A program made the translations under genes and the position numbers. A stretch of 64,000 bases of DNA, from assembly GCF_001693435.1 (NCBI RefSeq), contig NZ_CM004509.1, forward strand, positions 372,001-436,000, in the 5' to 3' direction. The DNA is from Gilliamella sp. wkB7. Lineage in GTDB: Bacteria; Pseudomonadota; Gammaproteobacteria; Enterobacterales; Orbaceae. The first letter of the stretch is position 1; every line of letters begins with the position of its first letter. This document shows positions 38,001-47,063 of this stretch, one piece after another. The notes beneath the pieces are model-generated. The model worked only from the letters and a program-made list of their open reading frames with translations, was not told the origin of the DNA and made no database searches.

Positions 38001-39996
38001 TATTCACGATCACGATGCGGTAAAAATCTTATCAAAACTTATTCCACTAGGTGAAGCAGCCGGCTTATTGCGTTACAATCCATTAGCTCGTAGTTTGGCT
38101 ATATTATTTTGGCAATATAATCAAAAAAGTGATATCGCAAAATTATGGCCGGAAAGAGCCAAGACCTGCAAAGATATTCAAGCTCTATTTGGTCATGATG
38201 AAGGATTAATTAATTTACAAGCAGAAATGGCTACAGAGCTAAATCAATTCTTGCAAACGTATCCAATAAAACATGATTATTTTCATATCAAACAAGCGAC
38301 TGAATATTTAAGTTATGCGCTGGCTGAAATACCGCAGGAGTTTAACTTAAGCAAATATAGCATTTACATGTATGAAGGACTAAAAGCCAAATTGGAAGAA
38401 CTTCACATGTGGGGCGATTTTAATCAATCGCAACTTAATTTGAAAACTCGCTTGGCTGATCGTTGGAATCTTATTGAAAGTTGGTATAAGGGACTTTGCA
38501 CACTTCCTCAATATCAGAAATTAGTTGACTACATACCTGAAGCAATTTTGCTATGCATGCTAGACAAAGAAAATAGTATAAGCATGCAAATTAGTGAACT
38601 TGAACTGGATATAACGGTTAGCGACTTGTTAGGCGAACATCCAACAATCAAACAAGGAGTTTTAAATATCAACCTTGATGATTTCTTCAGTCGTATGCGC
38701 AAACATGCAAGAATCATCATTCCAGAATTTCGGCATTATCAGACTTTACGCCAAGAAGTTCTTGATGACCAGCGATACTTTTTGCACATTGATGAGTTCA
38801 AAGCTAAACCGTTAAGTTCATTTGTTCGTAATAAACTTATCAATCAAGTTTATCTTCCTATCATTGGTGATAACCTAGCCAAACAAATGGGTACCGTAGG
38901 GGAAAGCCGACGAACCGATTTAATGGGATTATTATTACTTATCTCCCCTCCTGGTTATGGTAAAACAACATTAATGGAATATATCGCTAATCGTTTAGGC
39001 CTAATTTTTATGAAAATTAATGGGCCAGCATTAGGACATAGTGTTTTATCTTTCGATCCCGAACAAGCGCCAAATGCAACAGCACGTCAAGAACTTGAAA
39101 AGTTAAATTTAGCCTTGGAAATGGGTAATAATGTCATGCTTTATGTGGATGATATTCAACACACCAATCCTGAATTTTTACAGAAATTTATCTCATTATG
39201 TGATGGTTCACGTCGTATCGAAGGTGTTTGGAAAGGTAAAACAAAAACTTATGATTTAAGAGGTAAAAAATTCTGTGTGATAATGGCCGGTAACCCATAT
39301 ACCGAGTCAGGTGAAGTATTCAAAATACCCGATATGTTAGCTAACCGTGCTGACATATATAACTTGGGAGAAGTTCTTGGTGGAATGGATGAAGTTTTTG
39401 CATCAAGTTATATTGAAAACTGTCTCACCTCTAATTCAATTCTGTCTCCTTTGGCATTACGTGACCTTAATGATCTGTATCATCTAATTGATCATGCCCA
39501 AGGCAAACCACTTAATACCAATGAATTGAGTTATGACTATAGCCAAGCTGAAATAAGTGAAATTGTTGCAGTTTTACGCCACTTATTAAAAATTCGTGAA
39601 GTAGTATTTAAAGTTAATCAACAATATATCATTAGTGCAGCACAATCGGATAAATACCGTACTGAACCTCCGTTCAAATTACAAGGTAGTTATCGAAATA
39701 TGAATAAACTCGCCGAAAAAATTTCATCAGTAATGAATGATGAAGAACTTAATCAAGTTATTGAAGATCATTACTTGGGTGAAGCACAATTGCTAACCAA
39801 CGGCGCAGAAGAAAATCTACTCAAATTAGCCGAAATTCGAGGAGTATTAACAAAAGAACAAACAGAGCGATGGCAACAAATCAAAAATGACTTTATGCGA
39901 AATAAAACGCTGGGTGGTGACGAATCCAATACCGGAAATCAAATTGTCACTCAACTCGCTGATCTTGTACAAAGCATACAAGCGTTAAAGTTATAA
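35053..39996 (+). CDS. giant AAA+ ATPase (DUF3686 / 'DNA repair ATPase' type)
   Basis: 1647-residue protein. Roughly residues 50-480 are a beta-rich domain of the type labelled DUF3686. Residues about 510-860 are predicted coiled coil. The AAA+ module is at about 1285-1530: Walker A GYGKTT (1301-1306), Walker B YVDD (1364-1367), sensor-like VIMAGNPYTESGE and arginine-rich MLANRADIYNLGE. Databases often call the family DNA repair ATPase, but the genomic partners here are membrane proteins. An ESCRT-like role, with the ATPase remodelling PspA/flotillin assemblies, is my inference. Start ATG has AAGAG upstream. Last gene of the operon. Confidence 0.85.
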   Translation: MAEIEQENEQQNTLDKAVAEGGAYEILRKRLTSLGQELNQKTEALNQQRLSEFGKSDMSIIGRIRIRTENNCIARDIVRFGDWLLFGYNVFLGLKKETKIEDVFSLYQLVERDENYEADPVDLSNTFLNIDRFVQDFNELYTYYKNAQLLQLVERDGKLLASFQIGERVSDIRVFRWSISSDKKTINYIDNRGERDIALPPAYDFEWTETTRENIVNGRFSHVNILDTVFVETIGGDLTIKCENNTNDGLGIYREEVLDKNQSINDAKIEYAKVGALILLKVLPYREDNWRYLIYNTLTQKVQRIDFIGQACIQLPEDHGVIFPGGYYLQNGEYKTFDQSMGGMRFRRIRRSPNGEDVLYIFYDPNSGRLALFNYNMIERKLDNPILGHGYAVFEDGRMVVFEGENDEPTRVHPMQIWQTPFYSDEFAATQPTHNTFLGKIGNAELVRGISDLYFISREIDNQSVSSQLYGKLSEDTKRLFDSYFWLADEKNLSFSPILRNITQTSELVLDEYEKVESIRRQSESAMREAITNQQDLLTKLYPDSWQETQEFVDALNAIKMQLGRLVTLRTYRYINLEQIDKMENELKERQSLVSLATAEFLGSDKALEPFISKIDKIEKYLEQADTVAKLIEPIKNTDEMSNDLDMLSQLMASLKFEDVTLQTRIIESIAEVYAKLNQTKARINQKRKNLSSVEMIAQFGAQFKLFSQSIASALSTATTPEKCDDELSRLLVQLEELENQFSESEEFLNDILTKREEILESFETHKQALLEDRTRRTEALLTAAVRILDSIPRRTAKFSDQNELNAFFVADPLALKIREIVEKLRDLFDNVKADDIESRFKSARDQAIRALRDKSEIFESGGNVIKLGPKHKFSVNTQELDLTIVPKETHLYLQLTGTDYQEKIENSKLESYKPFWTISLESESPTVYRGEYLAYSIINAILKKDLDISYEELVTQLSQPESLVKTVRDYAAMRYREGYEKGIHDHDAVKILSKLIPLGEAAGLLRYNPLARSLAILFWQYNQKSDIAKLWPERAKTCKDIQALFGHDEGLINLQAEMATELNQFLQTYPIKHDYFHIKQATEYLSYALAEIPQEFNLSKYSIYMYEGLKAKLEELHMWGDFNQSQLNLKTRLADRWNLIESWYKGLCTLPQYQKLVDYIPEAILLCMLDKENSISMQISELELDITVSDLLGEHPTIKQGVLNINLDDFFSRMRKHARIIIPEFRHYQTLRQEVLDDQRYFLHIDEFKAKPLSSFVRNKLINQVYLPIIGDNLAKQMGTVGESRRTDLMGLLLLISPPGYGKTTLMEYIANRLGLIFMKINGPALGHSVLSFDPEQAPNATARQELEKLNLALEMGNNVMLYVDDIQHTNPEFLQKFISLCDGSRRIEGVWKGKTKTYDLRGKKFCVIMAGNPYTESGEVFKIPDMLANRADIYNLGEVLGGMDEVFASSYIENCLTSNSILSPLALRDLNDLYHLIDHAQGKPLNTNELSYDYSQAEISEIVAVLRHLLKIREVVFKVNQQYIISAAQSDKYRTEPPFKLQGSYRNMNKLAEKISSVMNDEELNQVIEDHYLGEAQLLTNGAEENLLKLAEIRGVLTKEQTERWQQIKNDFMRNKTLGGDESNTGNQIVTQLADLVQSIQALKL

Positions 39997-40001
39997 AATA
40001 T

Positions 40002-40039
40002 GCAGACTAAACTATCGCTAATCACATTGTTTAGTCTGC
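40002..40039 (+). other. inverted repeat after the ATPase gene
   Basis: GCAGACTAAAC / GTTTAGTCTGC, 11 perfect pairs with a 16-base loop, starting six bases after the stop codon. No T-run follows, so it is more likely an mRNA 3'-end stabiliser or a protein-binding palindrome than a terminator. Confidence 0.5.
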
Positions 40040-40069
40040 TCATAAATCACATCTATACTAATAAAAATA

Positions 40070-40098
40070 AAAGCGGGACCGCTTTTCCCGCTTTATTA
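40070..40098 (+). terminator. terminator of the PspA/flotillin/ATPase operon
   Basis: AAAGCGGG-ACCGCTTTT-CCCGCTTT hairpin (8 pairs) followed by ATTAAA. The T-tail is weak, but stem and place fit an intrinsic terminator that may act both ways. Confidence 0.65.
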
Positions 40099-40349
40099 AA
40101 AAACTACTCCATAAAACATATAAATACTATCGTTATTCAAGCATTTTAGTGCATCAATTAATAATTCTAAATTAACTCATATTAAATTTTGTAAGAAAGT
40201 ATTAAACATTGTGATTTTACAAAAGTAAAAATTTGCACACTTTGATATAAATTTCTAATGATTTATTTGTATTGTCTAATTTGCTAAAAAAATAAAAATA
40301 TCAAATCCTATTTCAGAATACTTTATCAAAAAAAAATCTGATAGGTAAT

Positions 40350-40559
40350 TTGTTTGTTATTAGAACAGTGCACCGCGAGCAATTTCCATTCATTCTATTA
40401 CCAATAGAATTAACAAAAAAAATGAAAGAAGAGATTAAGATAGCAGGATTAATTAATGATGCATTTGAATGCACTAAAAATGATGAAAATTTTAAACGAA
40501 AATTATTAACATCCTTGCATCTCTTTCATTCAAAGCCGCTTATAGCGGCTTTTCAATAA
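40350..40559 (+). CDS. doubtful 69-aa ORF
   Basis: Open frame from a TTG with TAGGT upstream. The inferred peptide (FVIRTVHREQFPFILLPIEL and so on) is not recognised. Its last ten codons are the terminator-like hairpin at 40532-40553, which real genes rarely include. It may be the tail of a lost gene. Kept only for completeness. Confidence 0.15.
   Translation: MFVIRTVHREQFPFILLPIELTKKMKEEIKIAGLINDAFECTKNDENFKRKLLTSLHLFHSKPLIAAFQ
40532..40553. terminator. hairpin terminator
   Basis: AAAGCCGC-TTATA-GCGGCTTT with A-rich left and T-rich right shoulders, about 115 bases before the GFA-family gene. No intact upstream gene is evident, so it may be the relic of a lost one. Confidence 0.6.
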
Positions 40560-40666
40560 TAATCATTTACAAAATTTAATTGCCTAATTCACTTACTTAT
40601 TTGTTTTTATAGATTACCATGTAAAAATAAGTCTAAATTTATTAAATTAACAAAAGGAATTCAATC

Positions 40667-41089
40667 ATGATAACAGGCAATTGTTTATGTGGAGAAGTTG
40701 TTTACCAGTTAAATAGTGATATTAAAACTATTGTGTTTTGTCACTGCTCAAGATGTCGTAAGCAAACTGGAACAGCATTTAATGCATCTGCAATAATAAA
40801 AAAAACAGATTTAACATTCATTAGAGGTGAATCAAATATAAAAATTTATGCCAAAAATGGCGTTAATCGCCATTTTTGTTCAAATTGTGGATCGCATATT
40901 TTTTCAGTTCGAGATAATGATAGTAATACTTACCGTTTACGTATCGGGCTTATTAATGAACCAATTATGACTGAAGATCGTATACACATTTATACCGATT
41001 CAAAAGCAAACTGGGATAATATTTGTGATGGTTATACTCAATACCCTGACGCTATAAACCCGTCTAATTTAACCTCCAATAATAGTTAA
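40667..41089 (+). CDS. GFA/CENP-V family zinc protein
   Basis: 140-residue protein of the glutathione-dependent formaldehyde-activating (GFA/Mss4-like) family. Zinc ligands are visible as Cys6 and Cys8 (GNCLCGE), Cys25/Cys27/Cys30 (FCHCSRC) and Cys71/Cys74 (HFCSNCGSH). Members bind glutathione adducts or serve unknown roles; the actual substrate is not known. AAAGGAATT precedes the ATG. It is a lone gene followed by tRNA-Arg on the same strand. Confidence 0.88.
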   Translation: MITGNCLCGEVVYQLNSDIKTIVFCHCSRCRKQTGTAFNASAIIKKTDLTFIRGESNIKIYAKNGVNRHFCSNCGSHIFSVRDNDSNTYRLRIGLINEPIMTEDRIHIYTDSKANWDNICDGYTQYPDAINPSNLTSNNS

Positions 41090-41189
41090 ATATTGTTCAA
41101 TTTTAAGTTAGAATTTTGGTTAACTTAAAAAGTTAATTGGTTAAATTGATGATATTTTGTCAATCCAGTCGAAAAACAGTTAAAAATCA

Positions 41190-41217
41190 TTGACGGATCA
41201 AAATAGATTTATATAAT
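41190..41217 (+). promoter_or_regulatory. promoter of tRNA-Arg
   Basis: TTGACG (41190-41195), 16-base spacer, TATAAT (41212-41217), then ACACTGCG. Start of transcription would be about 25 bases before the mature tRNA. The same TTGACG-16 arrangement precedes the tRNA-Leu/Gly operon. Confidence 0.75.
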
Positions 41218-41248
41218 ACACTGCGTTTACTCAAAAAAACGCATCAAA

Positions 41249-41325
41249 GTCTCCTTAGCTCAGCTGGATAGAGCAACGGCCTTCTAAGCCGTAGGTCACA
41301 GGTTCGAATCCTGTAGGGGACGCCA
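41249..41325 (+). tRNA. tRNA-Arg (TCT)
   Basis: 77-base cloverleaf: acceptor GTCTCCT/AGGGGAC (one G-T pair), D-arm AGCTCAGCTGGATAGAGC, anticodon loop CTTCTAA giving TCT, T-arm CAGGTTCGAATCCTG, discriminator G and encoded CCA. Its 3' end is repeated in degenerate form at 42734. Confidence 0.97.
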
Positions 41326-41541
41326 TTACTAGGTTCAAATACATTCTAAAAAACATTTAATTCCAAGCTTTCCACTTAAATTAACATGCATTTATATTTT
41401 AAAATATCATATAAATTCAAAAGGTTGTGACCCCATTTAGGACTACGCTATAGAAAGATTTAAAGCACATTAATCATACTTTAATGTTTACAATACCACT
41501 CAATTAAAAATATCTGCTTTGATGTCGAGCCATCCCTACAG

Positions 41542-41799
41542 ACCTATGCACGCTATAGCCCAACGTCGAAAACTGCTGAGGTATTTATTAGTTGTAAACG
41601 GATTAAACATAATGACGATCCTGTTTTGGCTTGGGCTATAGGTAATATAATGATGGAAACAGATGCTAAGGCCAATATTAAACCCAATAAAAAGAGAGCA
41701 GCCAACAAGATAGACCCTGCAGTTGCTTTCCTGATGTCATTCGGTACCTACTTACTTGAATATGGCGAGATAGATATCAACCAAAAACTTATCAGATGA
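41542..41799 (+). pseudogene. phage terminase large subunit, C-terminal remnant
   Basis: Open plus-strand frame of about 86 codons without a start. It reads TYARYSPTSKTAEVFISCKR, then HNDDPVLAWAIGNIMMETDA, then NKIDPAVAFLMSFGTYLLEY. This is the conserved end of phage terminase large subunits ('H..nPVLrWm.gN', then 'KIDPavAl.mAlg'). The ATPase and most of the nuclease domain are gone. Confidence 0.75.
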
Positions 41800-41837
41800 A
41801 CAAAACAAGCATTAAAAGAATTTAACTGACTAGAGTT

Positions 41838-42482
41838 TTATAGAGCATCTTTAGACAAAGTGATTAAAAAATTATAGAACCTGTTCTTTTCATTATTGAT
41901 GTAATCTTGATGATTTTTTTCCATTTCCTCGATTAATGATGAAATTTGTTTTTTAGCGGTGATTTTTTTTTCCTTATAAATCTCATTTAAGTAAGAAGCT
42001 GAAATTTGATCAATCAAATTATTATTTAATTCAACTATTTTTTTTTCTTTTTCATCATCAAAAAGAAATTTATTATCTGAAATAATCTTAATCCACCAAT
42101 TAAATTTTTCAATCGAAGCATTTAAATCAATGCATTGATTTGGATATTTTCTCTTAATTGTTTTTTTAAAATAATCAACATCAGTTTCAAAAGGTGAATC
42201 CTGATCTTTTTTGGATTTTACAATGTAATCATATTGTGTTATAGATGTTATATTTGATTGATATGATAATTCCTCCCTTATTTCTCTAAAATATTTTTTA
42301 TATATATCATTATAATGATCAAACAGTATATTCATCTCCTGATTTAATATAATTAGAATATCTTTATTTTTAGCAATTTTAATTTGTTTATTAACAAACC
42401 AAAAACCAATAATTGTTAACATTACTAAAAATAGTCCATTATATTCATTTAATTTATTTATTAACCATACTAAACATTCCAT
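41838..42482 (-). CDS. hypothetical protein with N-terminal membrane anchor
   Basis: 214-residue protein with one N-terminal helix (GLFLVMLTIIGFWFVNKQ, about 16-33) followed by a charged, mostly helical cytosolic part rich in Lys, Glu, Asn and Ile. No motif is recognised. An AAGGATAATAAA ribosome-binding region precedes the ATG. It lies inside the tRNA-Arg-flanked remnant and has lower GC than the core genes around it; similar single-anchor proteins are common as prophage cargo. A defence or exclusion role is possible but unsupported. Confidence 0.6.
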   Translation of the reverse strand: MECLVWLINKLNEYNGLFLVMLTIIGFWFVNKQIKIAKNKDILIILNQEMNILFDHYNDIYKKYFREIREELSYQSNITSITQYDYIVKSKKDQDSPFETDVDYFKKTIKRKYPNQCIDLNASIEKFNWWIKIISDNKFLFDDEKEKKIVELNNNLIDQISASYLNEIYKEKKITAKKQISSLIEEMEKNHQDYINNEKNRFYNFLITLSKDAL

Positions 42483-42749
42483 TTTATTATCCTTTTCAAT
42501 AAATTTGTATTAATAATATCATGTTATGATCAACATACAACACTATAACAACATGGACTTAATTAATATTAAATTTGTAAGTGTTATTTGTATCATAAAA
42601 TCACAAAAAAGTTTTTTATTTTTCCATCATTAATAAAATATCATTAACTATTTGATTTATATTCAAACTACAATAAAAAATTAACTGATAAAAATTGATT
42701 AGTAACAATTAATTATATTGTAAATTTTGATTTTGTAGAGGACGCTATT

Positions 42750-43401
42750 TGAGACAATATCACAACAATCAATCATGATAAACCCTTATAAAAACAAGAG
42801 TTAAATTAACCCACCAAGACTGTTATTGATATAAAACGATTAACAACGAATATACAACTACATTATTTTTATGGTATTTTTTGGGATAAAGATAAAAATA
42901 CCGTAACCATATTAACGATAAAACCTATTGACTCGTCTAAAACCAATGACAATCATAAAAATTACTAGATTTTGAAAGCCTATATTTATACATTACTTCA
43001 TGGAAACGACACTATTCCACTTATATCAACACATTGATTAAACTTACTTATAGTTTAATGTTTCTAAGTTTTATTCCGATTGGTTCAAAATTACCAGATA
43101 TCAAATTCACAACTAGCTTATTTAGGTTAAATAAAGTCAAGAGACTACTTTGAATAAATAATTCTTTAACGATGTTTATAAAATACATTTATTATTCGTT
43201 AAAGGTATTAGAAATTATGGTTTCAAAATTACCATTTATCATAACCAATTAATTTTTTTATATATTATTGGTGATACATAAAATTAACTTTGTTTGAATA
43301 TTTGGAAATTTAACGTGACAATATTGGTAGATTTTTAATTTTTTTGTTTAATAATTCTACCAATATAATATTTAGCAATAACATAAGTTATTTGGCATTA
43401 G
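42750..43401. other. long AT-rich spacer with possible coding scrap
   Basis: No intact gene. A plus-strand frame at about 42825-42966 reads plausibly as protein (KRLTTNIQLHYFYGIFWDKD, then TVTILTIKPIDSSK) before a stop, without a start or a family I know. The rest is AT-rich. It may be more of the decayed element or older debris. Confidence 0.3.
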
Positions 43402-45417
43402 CTATTTGGCATTAGCTATTTGAGCCTTTAGCATGGCTAGCCGACTTTGGCCTTGTTGCATTTTCTTTTCTGGCGATAGTTGGTTTGATACATCTTGCCA
43501 ATCTAAATCATCTTGAGGTAATTCTAATAAGAATCGACTTGGTTCGACATATACTGTTTCACCAAACTGTTTACGTTGACGACTAAATGAGAAAGTAAGT
43601 TCACGCTGTGCTCTTGTGATACCTACATATGCAAGACGACGCTCTTCTTCAATATTATCTTCATCAATACTGGTCTGATGAGGTAATAGCCCTTCTGACA
43701 TGCCAATCAGATAAACATAAGGAAATTCCAAACCTTTTGAAGCATGTAATGTCATAAGCTGAACTTGATCGAGATCTTCTTCGTTTTCATTACGCTCTAA
43801 CATATCACGGAGAGTAAATCTTGCTACAGCTTGTTCTAAGGTCATACTTTCATCAATATCATCGCCTTGTAACATGTCATTTAACCAACTAATTAGCTGT
43901 TCAACGTTACGCATTCGCATCTGACCAGCTGTTGGTGATGCTGACGTTTCATAGATCCAACTTTCGTAATGAATACCATGTAATAGTTCATGAATAGCAT
44001 CCATTGGCTCAGTGTGTGATTTTTCAATTAATGAATCAAACCAATGAATGAAAGTATGCAACGTTTCCATACGTTTGCTTGAAAGTAGTTCCGTTAGGCC
44101 GATATCATGGCTTGCTTGATATAAACTCACGCCACGATGATTTGCCCACTCACCCAGTTTTTGAATGGTTACTGGACCGATTTCCCGCTTTGGAGTATTG
44201 ATAATACGGATAAAGGCATTATCATCATCAGGATTAGTCAATAAACGCAAATATGCCATAAGATCTTTAATTTCAATACGCGCAAAAAATGAAGTTCCCC
44301 CTGATATTCGATATGGGATGCGGTATTGCATGAGCATTTTCTCAATTAAGCGTGATTGATGATTACCTCGATATAATATGGCATATTGACCATATTGGCT
44401 ATTGTTAGCAAAACGATGTCCAATTAAGTCGTTTACCACTTTTTCAGCTTCGGAATCTTCATTATCTGAAGATATTATCCTTAATGTTTCACCATAACCC
44501 AGTTCTGAAAAGAGTTTCTTTTCAAAAATGTGTGGATTATTTTCGATTAAAATATTAGCAACTTTTAATATACGCCCAGATGATCGGTAATTTTGTTCAA
44601 GTTTGATGACTTCTAAATTAGGAAAATCTTGATTAAGTAATACTAAATTTTGTGGGCGGGCTCCACGCCAAGAGTAGATAGATTGATCATCATCTCCAAC
44701 CACCGTAAACTTAGCTCGATCGCCAACCAGTAATTTAATAAATTCATATTGGCTTGTGTTAGTATCTTGGTATTCATCTACCAACAAATAACGGATTCGA
44801 TTTTGCCATTTTTCGCGGACTTCTTCATTATTTTTTAACAACAATGTTGGCAATAAAATAAGATCATCAAAATCTAAAATGCTACACGCTTTCAACTGTT
44901 TTTCGTATAGTTGGTAGCAATGCGCAAAAAGCTTTTCTTTATTGGTTTGCGCGCGCGCCATAGCTAAGGTTGAATCAACAATGTCATTTTTCCAGTTTGA
45001 TATCATAGCGCGAAGTTGATTAATTAGATCTTTATCCCCTTCCAGCCATTGCTGGGTTAATTCTTTCAGTAATGCTGTTTGATCATGGTCATCAAATAAT
45101 GAAAAATTGGATTTGATCCCCAAATGTTTATATTCTTTCCTAACAATATCAAGTCCCAAAGTATGGAACGTTGAAATTTTAAGTCCCCTAGCCTCTTGTT
45201 TAGTAATTGAATGAGCTATACGTTCTTTCATTTCACGTGCAGCTTTATTGGTAAAAGTAACTGCAACAATATGTCTTGGCAAATATTCTTTAACCCGAAT
45301 TAAATAGGCAATTTTATTAATAATAACACGAGTTTTGCCAGAGCCAGCACCTGCTAAAACAAGGCATGGACCTGAGACATATTCGACGGCTTGTTGTTGA
45401 CTTGAATTTAAACGCAC
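43402..45417 (-). CDS. rep: ATP-dependent DNA helicase Rep
   Basis: Superfamily 1A 3'-5' helicase of 671 residues that clears proteins ahead of replication forks. Walker A GAGSGKT (23-29), motif [11 protein letters not shown], motif [18 protein letters not shown], motif IV EQNYRSS, motif [13 protein letters not shown] and motif VI VGITRAQ are intact. The start [20 protein letters not shown] matches Rep rather than UvrD. A 14-base duplication at its 3' end repeats the codons for the last residues. Confidence 0.96.
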   Translation of the reverse strand: MRLNSSQQQAVEYVSGPCLVLAGAGSGKTRVIINKIAYLIRVKEYLPRHIVAVTFTNKAAREMKERIAHSITKQEARGLKISTFHTLGLDIVRKEYKHLGIKSNFSLFDDHDQTALLKELTQQWLEGDKDLINQLRAMISNWKNDIVDSTLAMARAQTNKEKLFAHCYQLYEKQLKACSILDFDDLILLPTLLLKNNEEVREKWQNRIRYLLVDEYQDTNTSQYEFIKLLVGDRAKFTVVGDDDQSIYSWRGARPQNLVLLNQDFPNLEVIKLEQNYRSSGRILKVANILIENNPHIFEKKLFSELGYGETLRIISSDNEDSEAEKVVNDLIGHRFANNSQYGQYAILYRGNHQSRLIEKMLMQYRIPYRISGGTSFFARIEIKDLMAYLRLLTNPDDDNAFIRIINTPKREIGPVTIQKLGEWANHRGVSLYQASHDIGLTELLSSKRMETLHTFIHWFDSLIEKSHTEPMDAIHELLHGIHYESWIYETSASPTAGQMRMRNVEQLISWLNDMLQGDDIDESMTLEQAVARFTLRDMLERNENEEDLDQVQLMTLHASKGLEFPYVYLIGMSEGLLPHQTSIDEDNIEEERRLAYVGITRAQRELTFSFSRQRKQFGETVYVEPSRFLLELPQDDLDWQDVSNQLSPEKKMQQGQSRLAMLKAQIANAK

Positions 45418-45501
45418 AGAGTATAAACCATTAAGAAAATTGGCGGCTAGTATATAACGATATGCTAGCCACGTGCAATTGTAACAAATTTGAAGTAAAT
45501 T

Positions 45502-46470
45502 TTATTGAATAAAGCCTAAAGCTTGTTCTACAACCTCAATGCCTGCACCTTTTTTATGAGCATTTTCGCTAAGATATCGACGCCACTGCCTTGCTCCTTT
45601 ACAACCGTTAAAAATTCCCAGTGTATGGCGCATGATGTGGTTTAGTTGTGCACCTTGTGTTAATTGTTGTTCAATATAAGGATAGAGTGCGCGGATAGCT
45701 GCTTTAGGTTTGATGATTGGCGAATCTGATCCAAAAATCTGTGAATCAATATGGGTTAATAATAATGGATTTTGATATGCTTCTCGACCAACCATTACAC
45801 CATCTACATGACACAGATGTTGTTTGATTTCGTCTATTGTTTTTATACCACCATTAATGGCAATAGTTAAATCTGGGTAATCTTGCTTAAGCTGATAAAC
45901 ACGCTCATAATTAAGTGGAGGTACTTCACGATTTTCTTTAGGACTTAAACCAGATAACCAAGCTTTGCGAGCATGAACAATGAAAGTATTAGTATAAGGC
46001 ATCACTTTATCGATAAATCCACGCAAAAAATCATAACTATCGAAATCATCAATTCCAATTCGTGTTTTGACTGTGACGGGTATATCAACCTGATCTTGCA
46101 TCTGCTTAATGCAATCTGCAACTAAATCAGCTTTCCCCATTAAACAAGCACCAAACATACCATTTTGTACACGATCGGATGGACAGCCTACATTTAAATT
46201 AATTTCGTTATATCCACGTTGTTGAGCCAACTTTGCACATTGTGCAAGTGCTTTAGGATCACTACCTCCTAATTGTAAGCTAATTGGCTGTTCTTCTTGG
46301 TTGAAAGCTAAATAATCACCTTTGCCAAATAGTATTGCACCAGTTGTTACCATTTCGGTATACAAAAGTGTTTTTTTGGTTAGAATTCGATGAAAATAAC
46401 GACAATGCTTATCAGTTAGATCCAACATTGGTGCAACAGAGAAATGATTTAAATCAATTTTTTTTTGCAA
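45502..46470 (-). CDS. dusA: tRNA-dihydrouridine(20/20a) synthase
   Basis: FMN-dependent enzyme of 322 residues that reduces uridine in the tRNA D-loop. The catalytic Cys96 lies in [17 protein letters not shown]-binding features are [12 protein letters not shown] at the start and INGGIKT and [11 protein letters not shown] later. The DusA-specific [17 protein letters not shown] separates it from DusB and DusC. Same strand as rep, 84 bases upstream of it. Confidence 0.95.
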   Translation of the reverse strand: MQKKIDLNHFSVAPMLDLTDKHCRYFHRILTKKTLLYTEMVTTGAILFGKGDYLAFNQEEQPISLQLGGSDPKALAQCAKLAQQRGYNEINLNVGCPSDRVQNGMFGACLMGKADLVADCIKQMQDQVDIPVTVKTRIGIDDFDSYDFLRGFIDKVMPYTNTFIVHARKAWLSGLSPKENREVPPLNYERVYQLKQDYPDLTIAINGGIKTIDEIKQHLCHVDGVMVGREAYQNPLLLTHIDSQIFGSDSPIIKPKAAIRALYPYIEQQLTQGAQLNHIMRHTLGIFNGCKGARQWRRYLSENAHKKGAGIEVVEQALGFIQ

Positions 46471-46551
46471 ACTTACCTCGACATTATAAGAAAAAGTGTT
46501 ATTCTATCCGTCTTTTTTTAAGACAAAGATTCATAGTATAAGGGAATTAAC

Positions 46552-46929
46552 ATGGATATCAATGAAACAAACATTATTTCAATTAACTCTACGGAATTAT
46601 TAAGAAAACAAATGCGATTTATTGCGATTATGCAACAAATTTTTGGAGTCATAGCTATTATAGCTGGTGCGATTAGTTGTTTAGGTATTATCACCGCAAT
46701 TGTCGGTGTTCCCGTTATTTTGGGGGGGATAAAACTGTTTAAATCAGGAAATTCATTTAGTCTAGCTGCAAATCTGCAAAAAGGGGATGACATTGTTGAA
46801 GCCATAACTAATTTACATGGTTATTGGAAATTTCAATTAATCACTTTCATTTGTTCAATTCTATTTTTTATTCTATATGTTATAATTCTAGTTGTATTTG
46901 TAGCTTCTTTCGCTCAAGGCTATCGTTAA
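46552..46929 (+). CDS. DUF5362-like membrane protein
   Basis: 125-residue protein with two to three membrane helices: QQIFGVIAIIAGAISCLGII-type segment near 28-47 followed closely by VGVPVILGGIKLF, then the C-terminal FICSILFFILYVIILVVFV. The middle loop contains SGNSFSLAANLQKGDDIVEA. This pattern suits the DUF5362 family of unknown function. AAGGGAATTAAC precedes the ATG; a terminator follows. Divergent from dusA. Confidence 0.75.
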   Translation: MDINETNIISINSTELLRKQMRFIAIMQQIFGVIAIIAGAISCLGIITAIVGVPVILGGIKLFKSGNSFSLAANLQKGDDIVEAITNLHGYWKFQLITFICSILFFILYVIILVVFVASFAQGYR

Positions 46930-46982
46930 GTTCAGATTGTCCGCACTATAGTTTATCGTTTTACTGAGCTCAATAAAAAAAG

Positions 46983-47014
46983 AAAAACCTCGCAATATTA
47001 CGAGGTTTTTTTAT
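46983..47014. terminator. terminator between the DUF5362 gene and bamE
   Basis: AAAAACCTCG-CAATATTA-CGAGGTTTTT followed by further T residues. Symmetric A/T shoulders let it serve both convergent genes. Confidence 0.88.
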
Positions 47015-47063
47015 TTTAGTGAAAAGATGGACAAAATTGCGATTAAAATGAAGTGTTAGATGA

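Larger units (their letters stand above)
41312..42749. mobile_element. decayed integrated element at tRNA-Arg
   Basis: The tRNA 3' end and flank TGTAGGGGACGCCATT (41312-41327) recurs as TGTAGAGGACGCTATT at 42734-42749, 14 of 16 identical and in the same orientation, as expected for attL/attR after tRNA-directed integration. Between them lie a phage terminase remnant and one membrane-protein gene, but no integrase. The element is therefore a 1.4-kb scrap. Confidence 0.6.
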
